Shown: positions 7,358 through 16,243 of the stretch, one piece after another
How the letters are laid out: each line of letters starts with the position of its first letter
Position numbering within the stretch: the first letter of the stretch is position 1
Made by a program: the position numbers and the translations under genes
NCBI GenBank assembly: GCA_038246545.1
Contig: JBBRVW010000046.1
Coordinates: 1 to 30,895, forward strand
DNA from: JBBRVW01 sp038246545
GTDB taxonomy: Bacteria; Actinomycetota; Actinomycetes; JACCUZ01
DNA: 30,895 nt
Direction of reading: 5' to 3'
Notes under the pieces: generated by a model
Seen by the model: the letters and a program-made list of their open reading frames with translations, nothing else
What the model was told of the DNA's origin: nothing
Databases searched by the model: none

Positions 7358-10300
7358 TCACCACCGGCTCATGCCGTGCTCGACCGCGGCGATCAGCTTC
7401 GGGCGCAACTCTGACGCCGCGATCACCGCGTCGACCGAGCCCACCTCGACCGCGCGCTGGATGGTGTGGACGTGGTCGAACTCCGCGGCAACCTGGCCGA
7501 GCTGCTGCGACCGCACCGACGCCCTCAGCTCGCCGAGCTCGGTGGCCAGCGGCGCCCGCGCGGCGCCCTCCTCCTGGGTGAGCCGGTTCTCGAGCTCGCG
7601 CACACGCGGGTCGGCGGCCGTCCGCGCCTCGACATCGCCCGCGAACACGACGGCCGCCGCCGGTGCCCCGCCGATGACCGACGCAAAGGAGCCCTCCACA
7701 GCGAGGACGGTCATGTTCGGGTTCAGAGCCTTGGAGAACACGACGAACGCGCCGCCGTGGTAGCGCGACACCACGCAGAACACGATCGGCCCGACGAAGT
7801 TGATGACCGCCCGGCCGATCTCGGCGCCGTACTCCAGCTGCAGGTTGCGCATCGAGTCCGGCGAGCCGTCGAACCCGGACAGGTTCGCCAGCACGACCAG
7901 GGGCCGGTTGGCGCTGGCGGCGTTGATGGCGCGCGCGGTCTTCTTGGAGCTGCGCGGGAACAGCGTGCCGGCCGTCCAGATGTCCGGTCCGTCGCTGGGT
8001 GGAAAGCCGCGCCGCGGGATCGGGCGTGACTCGATGCCTACCATGCACACCGGCCAGCCACCGAGGTGTGCGTCGTAGACCACCGTGGTCTCGGCGTCGG
8101 CCATGCCGGCCCACCGTTCGAGCACGCTGTGGTCCTGGTCAGCCACCGCACGCATCACCGTGCGGATGTCGAACGCCTTCTTCCGGTCCGGGTTGGTCAC
8201 CGTCGAGAAGATGTCGCCGACCGTGCGGAAATCGCTGTCCGCGACGTCGTGGGGGAACGCGGAGACGTCCCGCTCGACCGGATCGGCGGTCTCGGCCCGA
8301 CGTACCGAACGCTCGCCGGGCACCAGGTAGCTATGCGCGTAGTGCGCGTGCAGCACGTCGCAGGCACCTGCGAGGCCCGGCGCCCAGTACTGCGCCTGGC
8401 CGTTCGGCCCCATCACCCGGTCGTACCCGCCGATGCCGAAGTTGTCCTCGGCGGACACGCCGCCGGAGAAGTCCAGCGACTGCTTGCCGGTGAGCACCAT
8501 CGCGCTGTCCGGCGTCATGACCAGGACGCCCTTGGTGTGCATGAGCATGGTGGCCTCGGCGTTCCAGTACGGCTGCGCCCCGACGTTGATGCCGGCGACG
8601 ACGACGTTGACCTCGCCGCCGTCCTGGGTGAACGTGACGATCCGGCGCAAGGCCTTGGCCACCCAGTCCATGTTCTCGGTGCCGGAGACCATCGAGATGC
8701 GGGCGCCGGCCGACAGTGCCCACCACTCGACCGGCACGCCGAGGCGATCTGCCAGGTCCAGCGCGGCGATCACACGGGCGCACTCGGCCTCGGCCACGGC
8801 GCCAAGGGCCTTGGTCGGGTCTCCCAGCAGGACCACGCGGGTGATGCCCTCGGGATGCTCCCGGGTGGGGGTGCGCGCGACACCCGCGACCAGGCCTGAG
8901 CGGTTTCGCCCGGCAGGTCGCTCGACCGGCGCTAGGACGCCGTCGTCGAGGTCGTGCTCGGTGAAGCTGCCGCGCGGCCCGGCGATCATCGCCAGCAGCT
9001 CGTAGGGGTAGGTGGTGCCGCGGCGGCGCGCGCGCAGCACCTTCTGCGCGTAGTCGTCGAGCGGCGCGAGCAGGTCTGTGGGCGGGTCGCTCAGGGTGGC
9101 GACGACGCCGGCGCCCGGCCGGTAGGAGAACCGGATCGCAGCCTCGCGCACCCTGCCGTCCGGGGTTCGGATGTGCCCTTGCGCGGCGACCTCGTCGATG
9201 CCCGCGCCGGCAGTCAACGGCGCGATGGTGCGCTGCAACGACGCGAGCTCCTCCAACGGCGCGTCGATGGCCGGCCAGATGTGCAGAAACACGTGGTTCA
9301 TGTCCAGCCGCGACCCCGCCGGCCCGCGCGCTGTCCGCGCCCGCCGGATCGCCTCCAGGCAGTTGGTCACCGCCCGCTCGGCCTGCGGCAACGAGGTGAC
9401 CTGCCCGTCGCCGTCGCGCACCACCGTGAGCTCGCGGACCTGGGTGAGTGCCACCAGTCGCTGGTCGTCGTCGTTGTCCGGCGCGATGCACAGGTAGAGC
9501 AGCACGTCCTCGGGCGCCTCGAGCCGGGTGACCTGGAAGTTGCGGAGCCGCCAGAGGTTGAGCCGGCGACCCACCATCGGGTGCACACCGCGGACGAGGT
9601 CGTCCTCGACCACGACGCCGTCGGGGCCAGGACGGAAGGTGAAGTAGGTGACGGGGCGGTCGGTGGTGACGCAGAGCCCGATAGCCACCCGGCGTACCCG
9701 TTGGGCGAACGCGAGGCCGTCGAGGGCCGACCGTAGCTGGTCGGCCACGTCGTCGACGGAGGCGGGCGCCTCCGGCCAGGACAGGTACAGGTCGATGACC
9801 GAGTCGTGTCCCGGCGGCGTAGCGGCCAGCCGGGCATCGACGGCAGCAGCGAACCCGCCCGGGTCGCCGGGCCCGGACAGATCGGGCTTTTGGGCCACGG
9901 TCGTGATCAGCCGGGAGGGACGGTCGTCGATGGCGTAGTCCGCGGTCACGAACGGGCGGCCCTGCTCAGTGAAGACCTGCATGTCATGCAGCTCGTACTC
10001 GCGGTAGTGCCGGCGGGCGAGCACCTCGAGCATCGGCTCCCGTTCGGGAATGCCGCCTTCGAGCCGCTCGGCCAGGAAGCGCACGATCCGTTCAGGGTTC
10101 GCTGCCAGGGCATCGAGACGTACGGCGTGGTCGGGCCCGTCCGGGAAGGCGGCCAGGTAGGCGACCTCCTCGCGCGCGGCGGCCAGCACGCCCGCCCGCA
10201 CGCACTCCACGACGGGCTCGTCGAACCACCGGAACCGGACGCTGCGCGCGAGCTCGCCCACGACCGGGTAGCGCAGCTGGGTGGCGAGCACGAGGCGGTC

Positions 10301-12865
10301 CAGCGCGTCCCGGGTCTCGGGTGCGACGCCTTCACCCGGTGCCGCGTCGCCCAGCCAATGCTGCAGCAGGGTCGTGATCACCACCAGGTCGGACTGCGAG
10401 CGACGCTGCGCGAGGAAGATCCTGTACACGGCCTCCTCGAGCGCCGGCGACCGGACCAGCTCGGTGACGCCGTAGTGGGTGAGCACCCGGGCCAACCGGT
10501 CACGGAACGATTCCGGCAGGTGCTCCCGGTCGACGTCCAGGCTGTGCAAGTAGGCATGGAAGAACTCGCGCGGGCTGTGCACCCGTTCGTCGGTCGGCTC
10601 CTCGGCGGCCGGCTTGTTGCGGGTCAGCTCGCAGAGGTCCGCGAAGGCGCGGACCACCTTGAGCTCGGCGCCGAGCCGACGGTCGGCCGGCAGCTCCCCG
10701 CGCAGCCCGCCGTACTCGTCGAGGGAGCGTCGCCGGTCGTGTGCGGCTACGTCGAAACCCAGCAGCATGCCGCGCAGGTCCTCCAGCCGCCGGCCGGCCC
10801 GATCGGCCAGCGATGGAGTCTCGGCCGGGTCCGGCAGGTCCAGCGGCGCTGCCACGCCGACGGCGGTGGCCGGGCCGTCCTGGTCGTCGTCGGCTCGCGG
10901 CTCGAGCCGAACCATGGGCATCCCGGTCTCGACCTGGTCACCGGTGGCGACCATCAGCTCGCGGACCCGGGCAGCGAACGGAGCGACGAGGACGGTCTCC
11001 ATCTTCATGCTCTCGAGCACGATCACCGGCTTACCTGCCTCGACCTCCGTCCCGAGCTCGACCGGCACGGCTACGACCAGAGCGGGCGCCGGCGAGCGCA
11101 CCACGCCGCCCTCGTCCCGGGTCACCCGGTGACTCGTGCCGTCCACCTCGACCGCGTAGACCGAGCCGTGTGCCGCGCCGACCAGACGGAAGCTGTGATT
11201 GCCGACGAGCAGGCGTGAGGTGTGCTCGGTGAGGCGTTCGAGCTCTACGTCCAGCACCCGGCCGTCGAGCGAGGCGCCGAAGCCGACCCGGAACGTGCGC
11301 GCGCCGGTCTGCGCGACGGCGACCCGGTGGCCGTTGCCCGCGATCTTCAGGTCGACCGATCGCCCGACCTCGTGCCGGGCCTGCGGGCGTCCACCATGGG
11401 CGGTGGCCAGGAAGTAGGCGCGCTCGGCCGCCTCCTGCTCCTCGTAGGCCTCGACCGCGGCCGCGACCAGGGCGACGCCGGCGTGGCGGGGGGACGCCAG
11501 CCGACCCTCGGTGCGGACCCGGTCGATCCAGCCGGTGTCGGCGCTGCCGTCGACGACCTCGGGCTGGTCGAGCAGCTCCAGCAGGAAGGTCTTGTTGGTG
11601 GCGCCACCCTCGATGATGACGGTGGTGTCGGCCAGCGCCCGGCGCAGGCGGGCCAGCGCCTCGGCGCGGGTAGGGCCGCAGGCGATGACCTTGGCGATCA
11701 TCGAATCGAAGTCGGCCGGGATGACGTCGCCCTGGGCGACGCCGGTGTCGACCCGGATGCCGGGGCCGGAGGGCAGGTGGAGCAGCACGATGCGGCCCGG
11801 CGACGGGGCGAAGTCGCGGTCGGGGTCCTCGGCGTTGAGCCGGGCCTCGACGGCGTGGCCGGTCTCGCCCGGCGGGTCGCCCTCGAGGCGGCCCCCTGCC
11901 GCCACGCGCAGCTGCGCCTTCACCAGGTCGTAGGCGGTGGTGACCTCGGTGATCGGGTGCTCGACCTGCAGCCGCGTGTTGACCTCGAGGAAGCTGAAGG
12001 TCTTGCCGGCGGGCTCGTAGAGGAACTCGACCGTTGCGGCGCCGCAGTAGCCGACCGAGAGCAGCAGCCGCTGGGCAGACTCCTTCAGCCGCAGCACCTG
12101 CTCGTCGTCGAGCACGGGGGACGCCGACTCCTCGATCACCTTCTGGTTACGGCGCTGCAGCGTGCAGTCGCGGACGCCGAGCGCCCAGGCCGTCCCCTGG
12201 CCGTCGGCGATCACCTGCACCTCGATGTGCCGGGCGCCGGTGACCAGCCGCTCCAGGAACACCACGTCGCTGCCGAAGGAACGGGCTGCCTCCTCGCGGG
12301 TGCGCTCGAAGGCGTCCACCAGCTCCTCGTCGGAGGTCACCACCCGGATGCCCCGACCGCCGCCGCCGGCGGTCGCCTTGAGCATGAGCGGGTAGCCGAT
12401 CGTCCAGGCGAGCGCGTGGGCCTTCTCGACGTCCCGGACTGCGCCGCGGCTCCACGGGGCGACCGGTACGCCGGCATCCTCGGCGAGCAGCTTGGCGCCG
12501 ATCTTGTCGCCCAGCCGACGCATGGCCTCCCCGCTCGGGCCGACGAGGGTCACGCCGAGCCGGTCGCACAGGTCGGCGAAGGCGGGGTCCTCGGCCACGA
12601 AGCCCCAGCCGACCCAGGCGGCGTCGGCGCCGGTCTCGCGCAGCGCCCGCTCGAGCACCGCGTGGTCGAGGTAGGGGCGCGCTGACGCCGGGCCCAGGGC
12701 GTACGCCGCGTCCGCCTCACGGACGAACATCGCGGCGCTCTCCGCGTCGACGTGCAGCGCGACGGTCTCGATCTGGTCGCCACCGGCGGCGTTGAGCTCG
12801 CGGACGGCGTTGATCAGGCGCATCGCGGCTTCACCGCGGTTGACGATGGCGACTCGCGTGAACAT
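7358..12865 (-). CDS. Single-chain biotin-dependent acyl-CoA carboxylase (BC-BCCP-central-CT fusion)
   Basis: This 1835-residue protein carries a whole acyl-CoA carboxylase. Biotin carboxylase spans about residues 1-450 (RVAIVNRGEAAMRLI; ATP-grasp loop KATAGGGGRGIRVV near 160; EVNTRLQVEHPITEV near 298). A biotinyl domain follows, with biotinylated Lys621 in VLESMKMETV. About 600 residues of central region come next, which I cannot split into known catalytic domains. The carboxyltransferase runs from about 1270 to 1835 (VMTPDSAMVLTGKQSLDFSG, GGVSAEDNFGIGGYDRVMG, IESRPIPRRGFPPSDGPDIW, GGAPAAAVVFAGDV). The domain order matches eukaryotic-type acetyl-CoA carboxylase, not the separate actinobacterial AccA/AccD subunits. 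AGGAGG lies just ahead of the ATG at 12865. The reading frame is intact for 5.5 kb. The substrate (acetyl-, propionyl- or longer acyl-CoA) is not determined. Confidence 0.93.
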   Translation of the reverse strand: MFTRVAIVNRGEAAMRLINAVRELNAAGGDQIETVALHVDAESAAMFVREADAAYALGPASARPYLDHAVLERALRETGADAAWVGWGFVAEDPAFADLCDRLGVTLVGPSGEAMRRLGDKIGAKLLAEDAGVPVAPWSRGAVRDVEKAHALAWTIGYPLMLKATAGGGGRGIRVVTSDEELVDAFERTREEAARSFGSDVVFLERLVTGARHIEVQVIADGQGTAWALGVRDCTLQRRNQKVIEESASPVLDDEQVLRLKESAQRLLLSVGYCGAATVEFLYEPAGKTFSFLEVNTRLQVEHPITEVTTAYDLVKAQLRVAAGGRLEGDPPGETGHAVEARLNAEDPDRDFAPSPGRIVLLHLPSGPGIRVDTGVAQGDVIPADFDSMIAKVIACGPTRAEALARLRRALADTTVIIEGGATNKTFLLELLDQPEVVDGSADTGWIDRVRTEGRLASPRHAGVALVAAAVEAYEEQEAAERAYFLATAHGGRPQARHEVGRSVDLKIAGNGHRVAVAQTGARTFRVGFGASLDGRVLDVELERLTEHTSRLLVGNHSFRLVGAAHGSVYAVEVDGTSHRVTRDEGGVVRSPAPALVVAVPVELGTEVEAGKPVIVLESMKMETVLVAPFAARVRELMVATGDQVETGMPMVRLEPRADDDQDGPATAVGVAAPLDLPDPAETPSLADRAGRRLEDLRGMLLGFDVAAHDRRRSLDEYGGLRGELPADRRLGAELKVVRAFADLCELTRNKPAAEEPTDERVHSPREFFHAYLHSLDVDREHLPESFRDRLARVLTHYGVTELVRSPALEEAVYRIFLAQRRSQSDLVVITTLLQHWLGDAAPGEGVAPETRDALDRLVLATQLRYPVVGELARSVRFRWFDEPVVECVRAGVLAAAREEVAYLAAFPDGPDHAVRLDALAANPERIVRFLAERLEGGIPEREPMLEVLARRHYREYELHDMQVFTEQGRPFVTADYAIDDRPSRLITTVAQKPDLSGPGDPGGFAAAVDARLAATPPGHDSVIDLYLSWPEAPASVDDVADQLRSALDGLAFAQRVRRVAIGLCVTTDRPVTYFTFRPGPDGVVVEDDLVRGVHPMVGRRLNLWRLRNFQVTRLEAPEDVLLYLCIAPDNDDDQRLVALTQVRELTVVRDGDGQVTSLPQAERAVTNCLEAIRRARTARGPAGSRLDMNHVFLHIWPAIDAPLEELASLQRTIAPLTAGAGIDEVAAQGHIRTPDGRVREAAIRFSYRPGAGVVATLSDPPTDLLAPLDDYAQKVLRARRRGTTYPYELLAMIAGPRGSFTEHDLDDGVLAPVERPAGRNRSGLVAGVARTPTREHPEGITRVVLLGDPTKALGAVAEAECARVIAALDLADRLGVPVEWWALSAGARISMVSGTENMDWVAKALRRIVTFTQDGGEVNVVVAGINVGAQPYWNAEATMLMHTKGVLVMTPDSAMVLTGKQSLDFSGGVSAEDNFGIGGYDRVMGPNGQAQYWAPGLAGACDVLHAHYAHSYLVPGERSVRRAETADPVERDVSAFPHDVADSDFRTVGDIFSTVTNPDRKKAFDIRTVMRAVADQDHSVLERWAGMADAETTVVYDAHLGGWPVCMVGIESRPIPRRGFPPSDGPDIWTAGTLFPRSSKKTARAINAASANRPLVVLANLSGFDGSPDSMRNLQLEYGAEIGRAVINFVGPIVFCVVSRYHGGAFVVFSKALNPNMTVLAVEGSFASVIGGAPAAAVVFAGDVEARTAADPRVRELENRLTQEEGAARAPLATELGELRASVRSQQLGQVAAEFDHVHTIQRAVEVGSVDAVIAASELRPKLIAAVEHGMSRW

Positions 12866-12903
12866 CGGTCGCGCCTCCTGCTCCCTGGCGCTGCCACCCT
12901 AGT

Positions 12904-12939
12904 GCTTGCTTGACATATCAAGCAAGCGGTGCGTATCCT
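12904..12939 (+). promoter_or_regulatory. Phasin promoter overlapped by a 10+10-bp palindromic operator
   Basis: Arms gcttgcttga (12904-12913) and tcaagcaagc (12918-12927) are exact reverse complements around CATA. A TTGACA -35 (12910-12915) lies within the palindrome, with TATCCT (12934-12939) 18 bases later, giving a good plus-strand promoter 50 bases ahead of the phasin gene. On the minus strand, TTGCTT within the same dyad is 18 bases from TAGGGT, a plausible promoter for the carboxylase. A bound repressor would therefore block both directions. The adjacent XRE regulator is the obvious candidate, but its binding is inferred. Confidence 0.7.
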
Positions 12940-12988
12940 GAGCAGGTGCCGGAAGCTCCGCGCACGTCTGATCGTCAAGGAGCACACC

Positions 12989-13306
12989 ATGGCAACAACG
13001 ACCACCAAGACCACCCCCCGCACCGACGTCCCCGACATCTCCCAGGTCGCCCAGAAGCTGCGCGAGCAGCTGCTCGCGACGGTGCAGCAAGGACAGCAGC
13101 TCTCCCTCGACGCCGCGCAGACCTGGGTCAAGGCCGTCTCGGTCATCCCCGTCCCGGACCTGCCGACCATGCCGGGCCTGCCCACCGTTCCCGGTGTCGA
13201 GGACGCGACCACCTTCACGTTCGACCTCGCCGCGGACCTGCTCAGCTCGCAGCGCGACTTCGCCCTGCAGCTCGCCACCATGCTCGTTCCGGCCAAGTCC
13301 AGCTGA
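12989..13306 (+). CDS. Small phasin-like PHA granule-associated protein
   Basis: A 105-residue protein with a Thr/Lys-rich start, an amphipathic Gln-rich helix (QKLREQLLATVQQGQQLSLD and AAQTWVKAV), a Pro hinge of repeated PxLP/PGLP units (PVPDLPTMPGLPTVPGVED) and a second amphipathic helix (FDLAADLLSSQRDFALQLAT). The layout of helix, Pro linker and helix, without cysteines, fits granule-coating phasins. It is placed directly before a regulator and the PHA synthase. AAGGAG lies a few bases ahead of the ATG at 12989. Phasins cover PHA granules and control their size. The family call rests on layout and context, since phasins diverge strongly. Confidence 0.75.
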   Translation: MATTTTKTTPRTDVPDISQVAQKLREQLLATVQQGQQLSLDAAQTWVKAVSVIPVPDLPTMPGLPTVPGVEDATTFTFDLAADLLSSQRDFALQLATMLVPAKSS

Positions 13307-13343
13307 CCCAGCCGGCCGCACGACGAGACGACAGGACATTCCG

Positions 13344-13733
13344 ATGGCAGGACCCGGGGACGACTCCCGGCGGATGCTGGGCGGCTTCATCCGGGCGCAG
13401 CGACAGATGGCCAACCTGTCGCTGCGCCAGCTGTCGACTCTGGCCGAGGTCTCCAACCCGTACCTGAGCCAGGTCGAGCGGGGGCTGCACGAGCCTTCCG
13501 TTCGGGTGCTCAGGTCGATCGCCGACGCGTTGAACGTCTCGGCCGAAACCCTGCTCGAACAGGCGGGCCTGCTCAACAACGACAAGGCCGACGACGAGCA
13601 GCCCGGCAAGGCGGCCGACGGCGCCACCGAGCGCGCGATCAGGGCCGACCGAGCCCTCTCCGACTCACAGCGCCGGGCTCTGCTCAGCGTCTACCGCAGC
13701 TACGTCGAGGACAACCGCGACGACCGGCCGTGA
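13344..13733 (+). CDS. XRE-family HTH regulator of the PHA block
   Basis: A 129-residue regulator. An N-terminal Cro/C1-type helix-turn-helix covers about residues 10-70 (LGGFIRAQRQMANLSLRQLS, then LAEVSNPYLSQVERGLHEPS, then VLRSIADALNVSAETLL). A charged tail with a short helix follows (LSDSQRRALLSVYRSYVED). It lacks a cupin or other sensor domain, so any signal would have to be read by the short tail or by contact with granules or phasin. It sits between the phasin-like gene and phaC, 37 bp after the phasin, probably in one operon. Its likely target is the palindrome in the phasin promoter, analogous to PHA-responsive repressors that control phasins; this is inference. Confidence 0.88.
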   Translation: MAGPGDDSRRMLGGFIRAQRQMANLSLRQLSTLAEVSNPYLSQVERGLHEPSVRVLRSIADALNVSAETLLEQAGLLNNDKADDEQPGKAADGATERAIRADRALSDSQRRALLSVYRSYVEDNRDDRP

Positions 13734-13788
13734 TCCACCCGCCCGCGAGCTCACTGTGGGCGGCCCGTTCCAGATGAAGGAGATCGGC

Positions 13789-15510
13789 ATGACGCCAGCG
13801 CAGGGCCCCGAGTCAGCCGGCCGATCGGTGCTCGACCGCCTCGGCATCGCCGAGGACCCGATGGCTGCCGCCGACCCGGTGTCGTTCCTGCGCGCACTCG
13901 TGGCAGCCGGCGCGGGAGCCGCCCGGAACCCGCTCGGGGTCACCGCCGCCAACCTGCGGCTGACGATCGGGCTGGCAGCGGCCGTTCGGGCCTCCGCGGG
14001 CCGCGCGCTGGGCGGCACGGCGGCCGGCCCGGTGTCGCCCGCGACCGGTGACAAGCGGTTCACCGACCCGGCGTACGCCGACAACCCGCTGTACTTCCTG
14101 CTGGCGCAGCAGTACCTGCTGGGCAGCCAGCTGGTCTCCGAGCTCATCGACGCGGCCGGTCTCGACGCCGGCAACGACAAGAAGGCGCGGTTCGCCGCCA
14201 CATTCATCCTCGACGCGCTCGCGCCCACCAACACACTGCCGGGCAACCCGGCCGCGATCCGGCAGGCGTTCGACACCGGGGGCAAGAGCCTCGTCAACGG
14301 CGCCGCCAACATGATTGACGACGTGCGCAACAACGGGGGGTGGCCCTCCCAGGTCGACAGCACCGGCTTCGAGGTCGGCGTCAACATGGCGGCGACGCCC
14401 GGGTCCGTCGTCTACCGCAGCGACCTGATCGAGCTGATCCAGTACGAGCCGCAGAGCAAGACGGTGCACAAGGTGCCGCTGCTGTTCTGCCCGCCGTGGA
14501 TCAACAAGTACTACATCATGGATCTCGCGCCCGGGAAGAGCCTGATCGAGTGGGCGGTGCAGCACGGTCACACCTGCTTCGCCATCAGCTACCGCAACCC
14601 CGACGCGTCCATGCGCGAGCTGGACTTCGACGACTACCTGCGCAAGGGCCCGCTCGACGCGGTCAGGGTGGTACGGGAGATCACCGGGGCGAGCGATGTC
14701 AACACGCTGTCCGTCTGCCTCGGTGGGACCCTGACCGCGATAGCTCTTGCGCTCAACGCCGCGACCGGTGACCGCTCGATCAAGTCGGCGACCTTCCTGA
14801 ACACTCACACCGACTTCAGCACCCCGGGTGCCCTCGGCGTCTTCACCGACGAGGCCACCGTCGCCGGACTGGAGAAGCAGATGGCGAAGAAGGGCTTCCT
14901 CGACTCCGCCTCGATGGCGCACACCTTCGACGCTCTCCGCGCCCGGGACCTCATCTTCTCCTACGTCGTCAACAACTGGCTGCTCGGCAAGAAGCCGCCG
15001 GCGTTCGACCTGCTCGTGTGGAACAAGGACAGCACCCGGATGCCCGCCAAGATGCACTCGCGCTACCTGCGCTCCTGCTACCTCGACAACGAGTTCGCCC
15101 GCGGCGAGTTCGTTGTCGACGGCCGCCCGCTCGACCCGCGCAGGGTCGACGTCGACACCTACGTCCTGGCTGCTGTCGACGACCACATCGTCCCGTGGGT
15201 CTCGGGCTACCGGACGGCACAGCTGCTCGGCGGTGACAACCGCTTCGTGCTCAGTACGTCGGGACACATCGCCGGCATCGTGAACCCGCCCGGCCCCAAG
15301 CCGAAGCACTGGACCAACGACGACCTACCGGCCGACCCACAGGAGTGGAAGAACAACGCCACGCTCGAGGACGGCACCTGGTGGGAGGACTGGGCCCGCT
15401 GGGCTGCCAAGCAGGGCGGCCCCAAGGTCACTGCGCGCAAGACGCTCGGCAGCGCCGACTACCCCCCGATCGAGCCCGCACCCGGGAGCTACGTCCGGAC
15501 CCGCGCATGA
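13789..15510 (+). CDS. phaC: Class I polyhydroxyalkanoate synthase PhaC
   Basis: A 573-residue PHA synthase that polymerises (R)-3-hydroxyacyl-CoA into granule polyester. The N-terminal part carries the conserved FTDPAYADNPLYFLLAQQYL. The alpha/beta-hydrolase core has the lipase-like box with nucleophile Cys310 (LSVCLGGTL), Asp465 in DDHIVPW and His493 in SGHIAGIVNPP. The spacing is close to that of the Cupriavidus catalytic triad. Conserved WINKYYIMDLAPGKSLIEW and DFDDYLRKGP segments are also present. No PhaE/PhaR partner is seen, and the length suits a stand-alone class I enzyme. The ATG at 13789 is chosen because AAGGAG at 13777-13782 is six bases upstream. The last bases overlap the start of the next gene. 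Side-chain preference cannot be assigned. Confidence 0.93.
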   Translation: MTPAQGPESAGRSVLDRLGIAEDPMAAADPVSFLRALVAAGAGAARNPLGVTAANLRLTIGLAAAVRASAGRALGGTAAGPVSPATGDKRFTDPAYADNPLYFLLAQQYLLGSQLVSELIDAAGLDAGNDKKARFAATFILDALAPTNTLPGNPAAIRQAFDTGGKSLVNGAANMIDDVRNNGGWPSQVDSTGFEVGVNMAATPGSVVYRSDLIELIQYEPQSKTVHKVPLLFCPPWINKYYIMDLAPGKSLIEWAVQHGHTCFAISYRNPDASMRELDFDDYLRKGPLDAVRVVREITGASDVNTLSVCLGGTLTAIALALNAATGDRSIKSATFLNTHTDFSTPGALGVFTDEATVAGLEKQMAKKGFLDSASMAHTFDALRARDLIFSYVVNNWLLGKKPPAFDLLVWNKDSTRMPAKMHSRYLRSCYLDNEFARGEFVVDGRPLDPRRVDVDTYVLAAVDDHIVPWVSGYRTAQLLGGDNRFVLSTSGHIAGIVNPPGPKPKHWTNDDLPADPQEWKNNATLEDGTWWEDWARWAAKQGGPKVTARKTLGSADYPPIEPAPGSYVRTRA

Positions 15511-16241
15511 GCAGCACCCGCGCGGCGGCGCCTGTCAGCACCCGGACGATCGCGACCGGCGGGTTCTCACTGCGGGTCCGGGTACAGGGCACGGGCGAGC
15601 CGTTGCTGCTGCTCAACGGGCTGACCCGTCCGTTGGAGAGCTGGGCGCCGTTCACGCAGGCCCTGCACGGCCGTACGGTCATCAGCTTCGACGCGCCGGG
15701 CGTCGGGGCCAGCCCGGCGCCGCTGACACCGCTGACGATGCCGACGCTGGCCCGTCTGGGCGCAGCGGTGCTCGACGAGGCCGGGGTGGAGCGGGCCGAC
15801 GTCCTGGGGTTCTCCCACGGCGGCGCCATCGCCCAGCAGCTGGCCGCCGACGCCCCGGAACGAGTGCGCCGACTGGTGCTGGTGTCGACGTCGTGCGGCG
15901 TCGGCGCCGAGGCCGGCCGCCGGGCCTCGTTGCGCGCGCTTGCCGAGCCTCAGCACGCCCGCACCTGGCCACGCCCGGACGTCATCGGGGTCATGTGGCA
16001 CGCGCTGGCGATCTCGACCTGGTCGAGCATCCCCTTCCTGGGCTCGATCGCGGCCCCGACGTTGGTTGTCAGCGGCGACCACGACCGCGTCGTGCCGCTC
16101 TCCAACAGCCGGCTGCTGGCCCGTCGGATCCGCACCGCCGAGCTGGTCCTGCTGCCCGCGGGCCACGACCTCCAGCGCACCGGCCCCGCGCGACTCCTCG
16201 CCGACGCGGTCGACGAGTTCCTGCTACCGAAGGGTTCCTGA
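15507..16241 (+). CDS. PhaZ-like alpha/beta hydrolase (putative intracellular PHA depolymerase)
   Basis: A 244-residue alpha/beta hydrolase coupled to phaC by an ATGA overlap. The oxyanion region is LLLLNGLTRPLESW. The nucleophile is Ser103 in LGFSHGGAIAQQ, the acid is Asp in VSGDHDRVVPL and the His is in LPAGHDLQ. The order of motifs (FDAPGVGASPAP, then the Ser elbow, then PTLVVSGDHDRVVPLSN and RLLARRI) follows the Pseudomonas intracellular medium-chain PHA depolymerase family, but this protein is about 35-40 residues shorter in the cap region. In an operon with the synthase it would recycle polymer. A generic esterase or thioesterase remains possible. Confidence 0.8.
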   Translation: MSSTRAAAPVSTRTIATGGFSLRVRVQGTGEPLLLLNGLTRPLESWAPFTQALHGRTVISFDAPGVGASPAPLTPLTMPTLARLGAAVLDEAGVERADVLGFSHGGAIAQQLAADAPERVRRLVLVSTSCGVGAEAGRRASLRALAEPQHARTWPRPDVIGVMWHALAISTWSSIPFLGSIAAPTLVVSGDHDRVVPLSNSRLLARRIRTAELVLLPAGHDLQRTGPARLLADAVDEFLLPKGS

Positions 16242-16243
16242 CC

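Noticed and set aside
7317..8114. Longer start for the CoA-transferase, giving a 767-residue protein
   Set aside because: The added part is an offset reading of the carboxylase gene on the same strand, rich in Arg/Gly with no family; the ATG at 7316 gives the usual N-terminus.
9806..12685. Long plus-strand open frames antisense to the carboxylase
   Set aside because: They mirror the codon bias of the real minus-strand gene (antisense frames stay open in high-GC DNA) and contain no family motifs.
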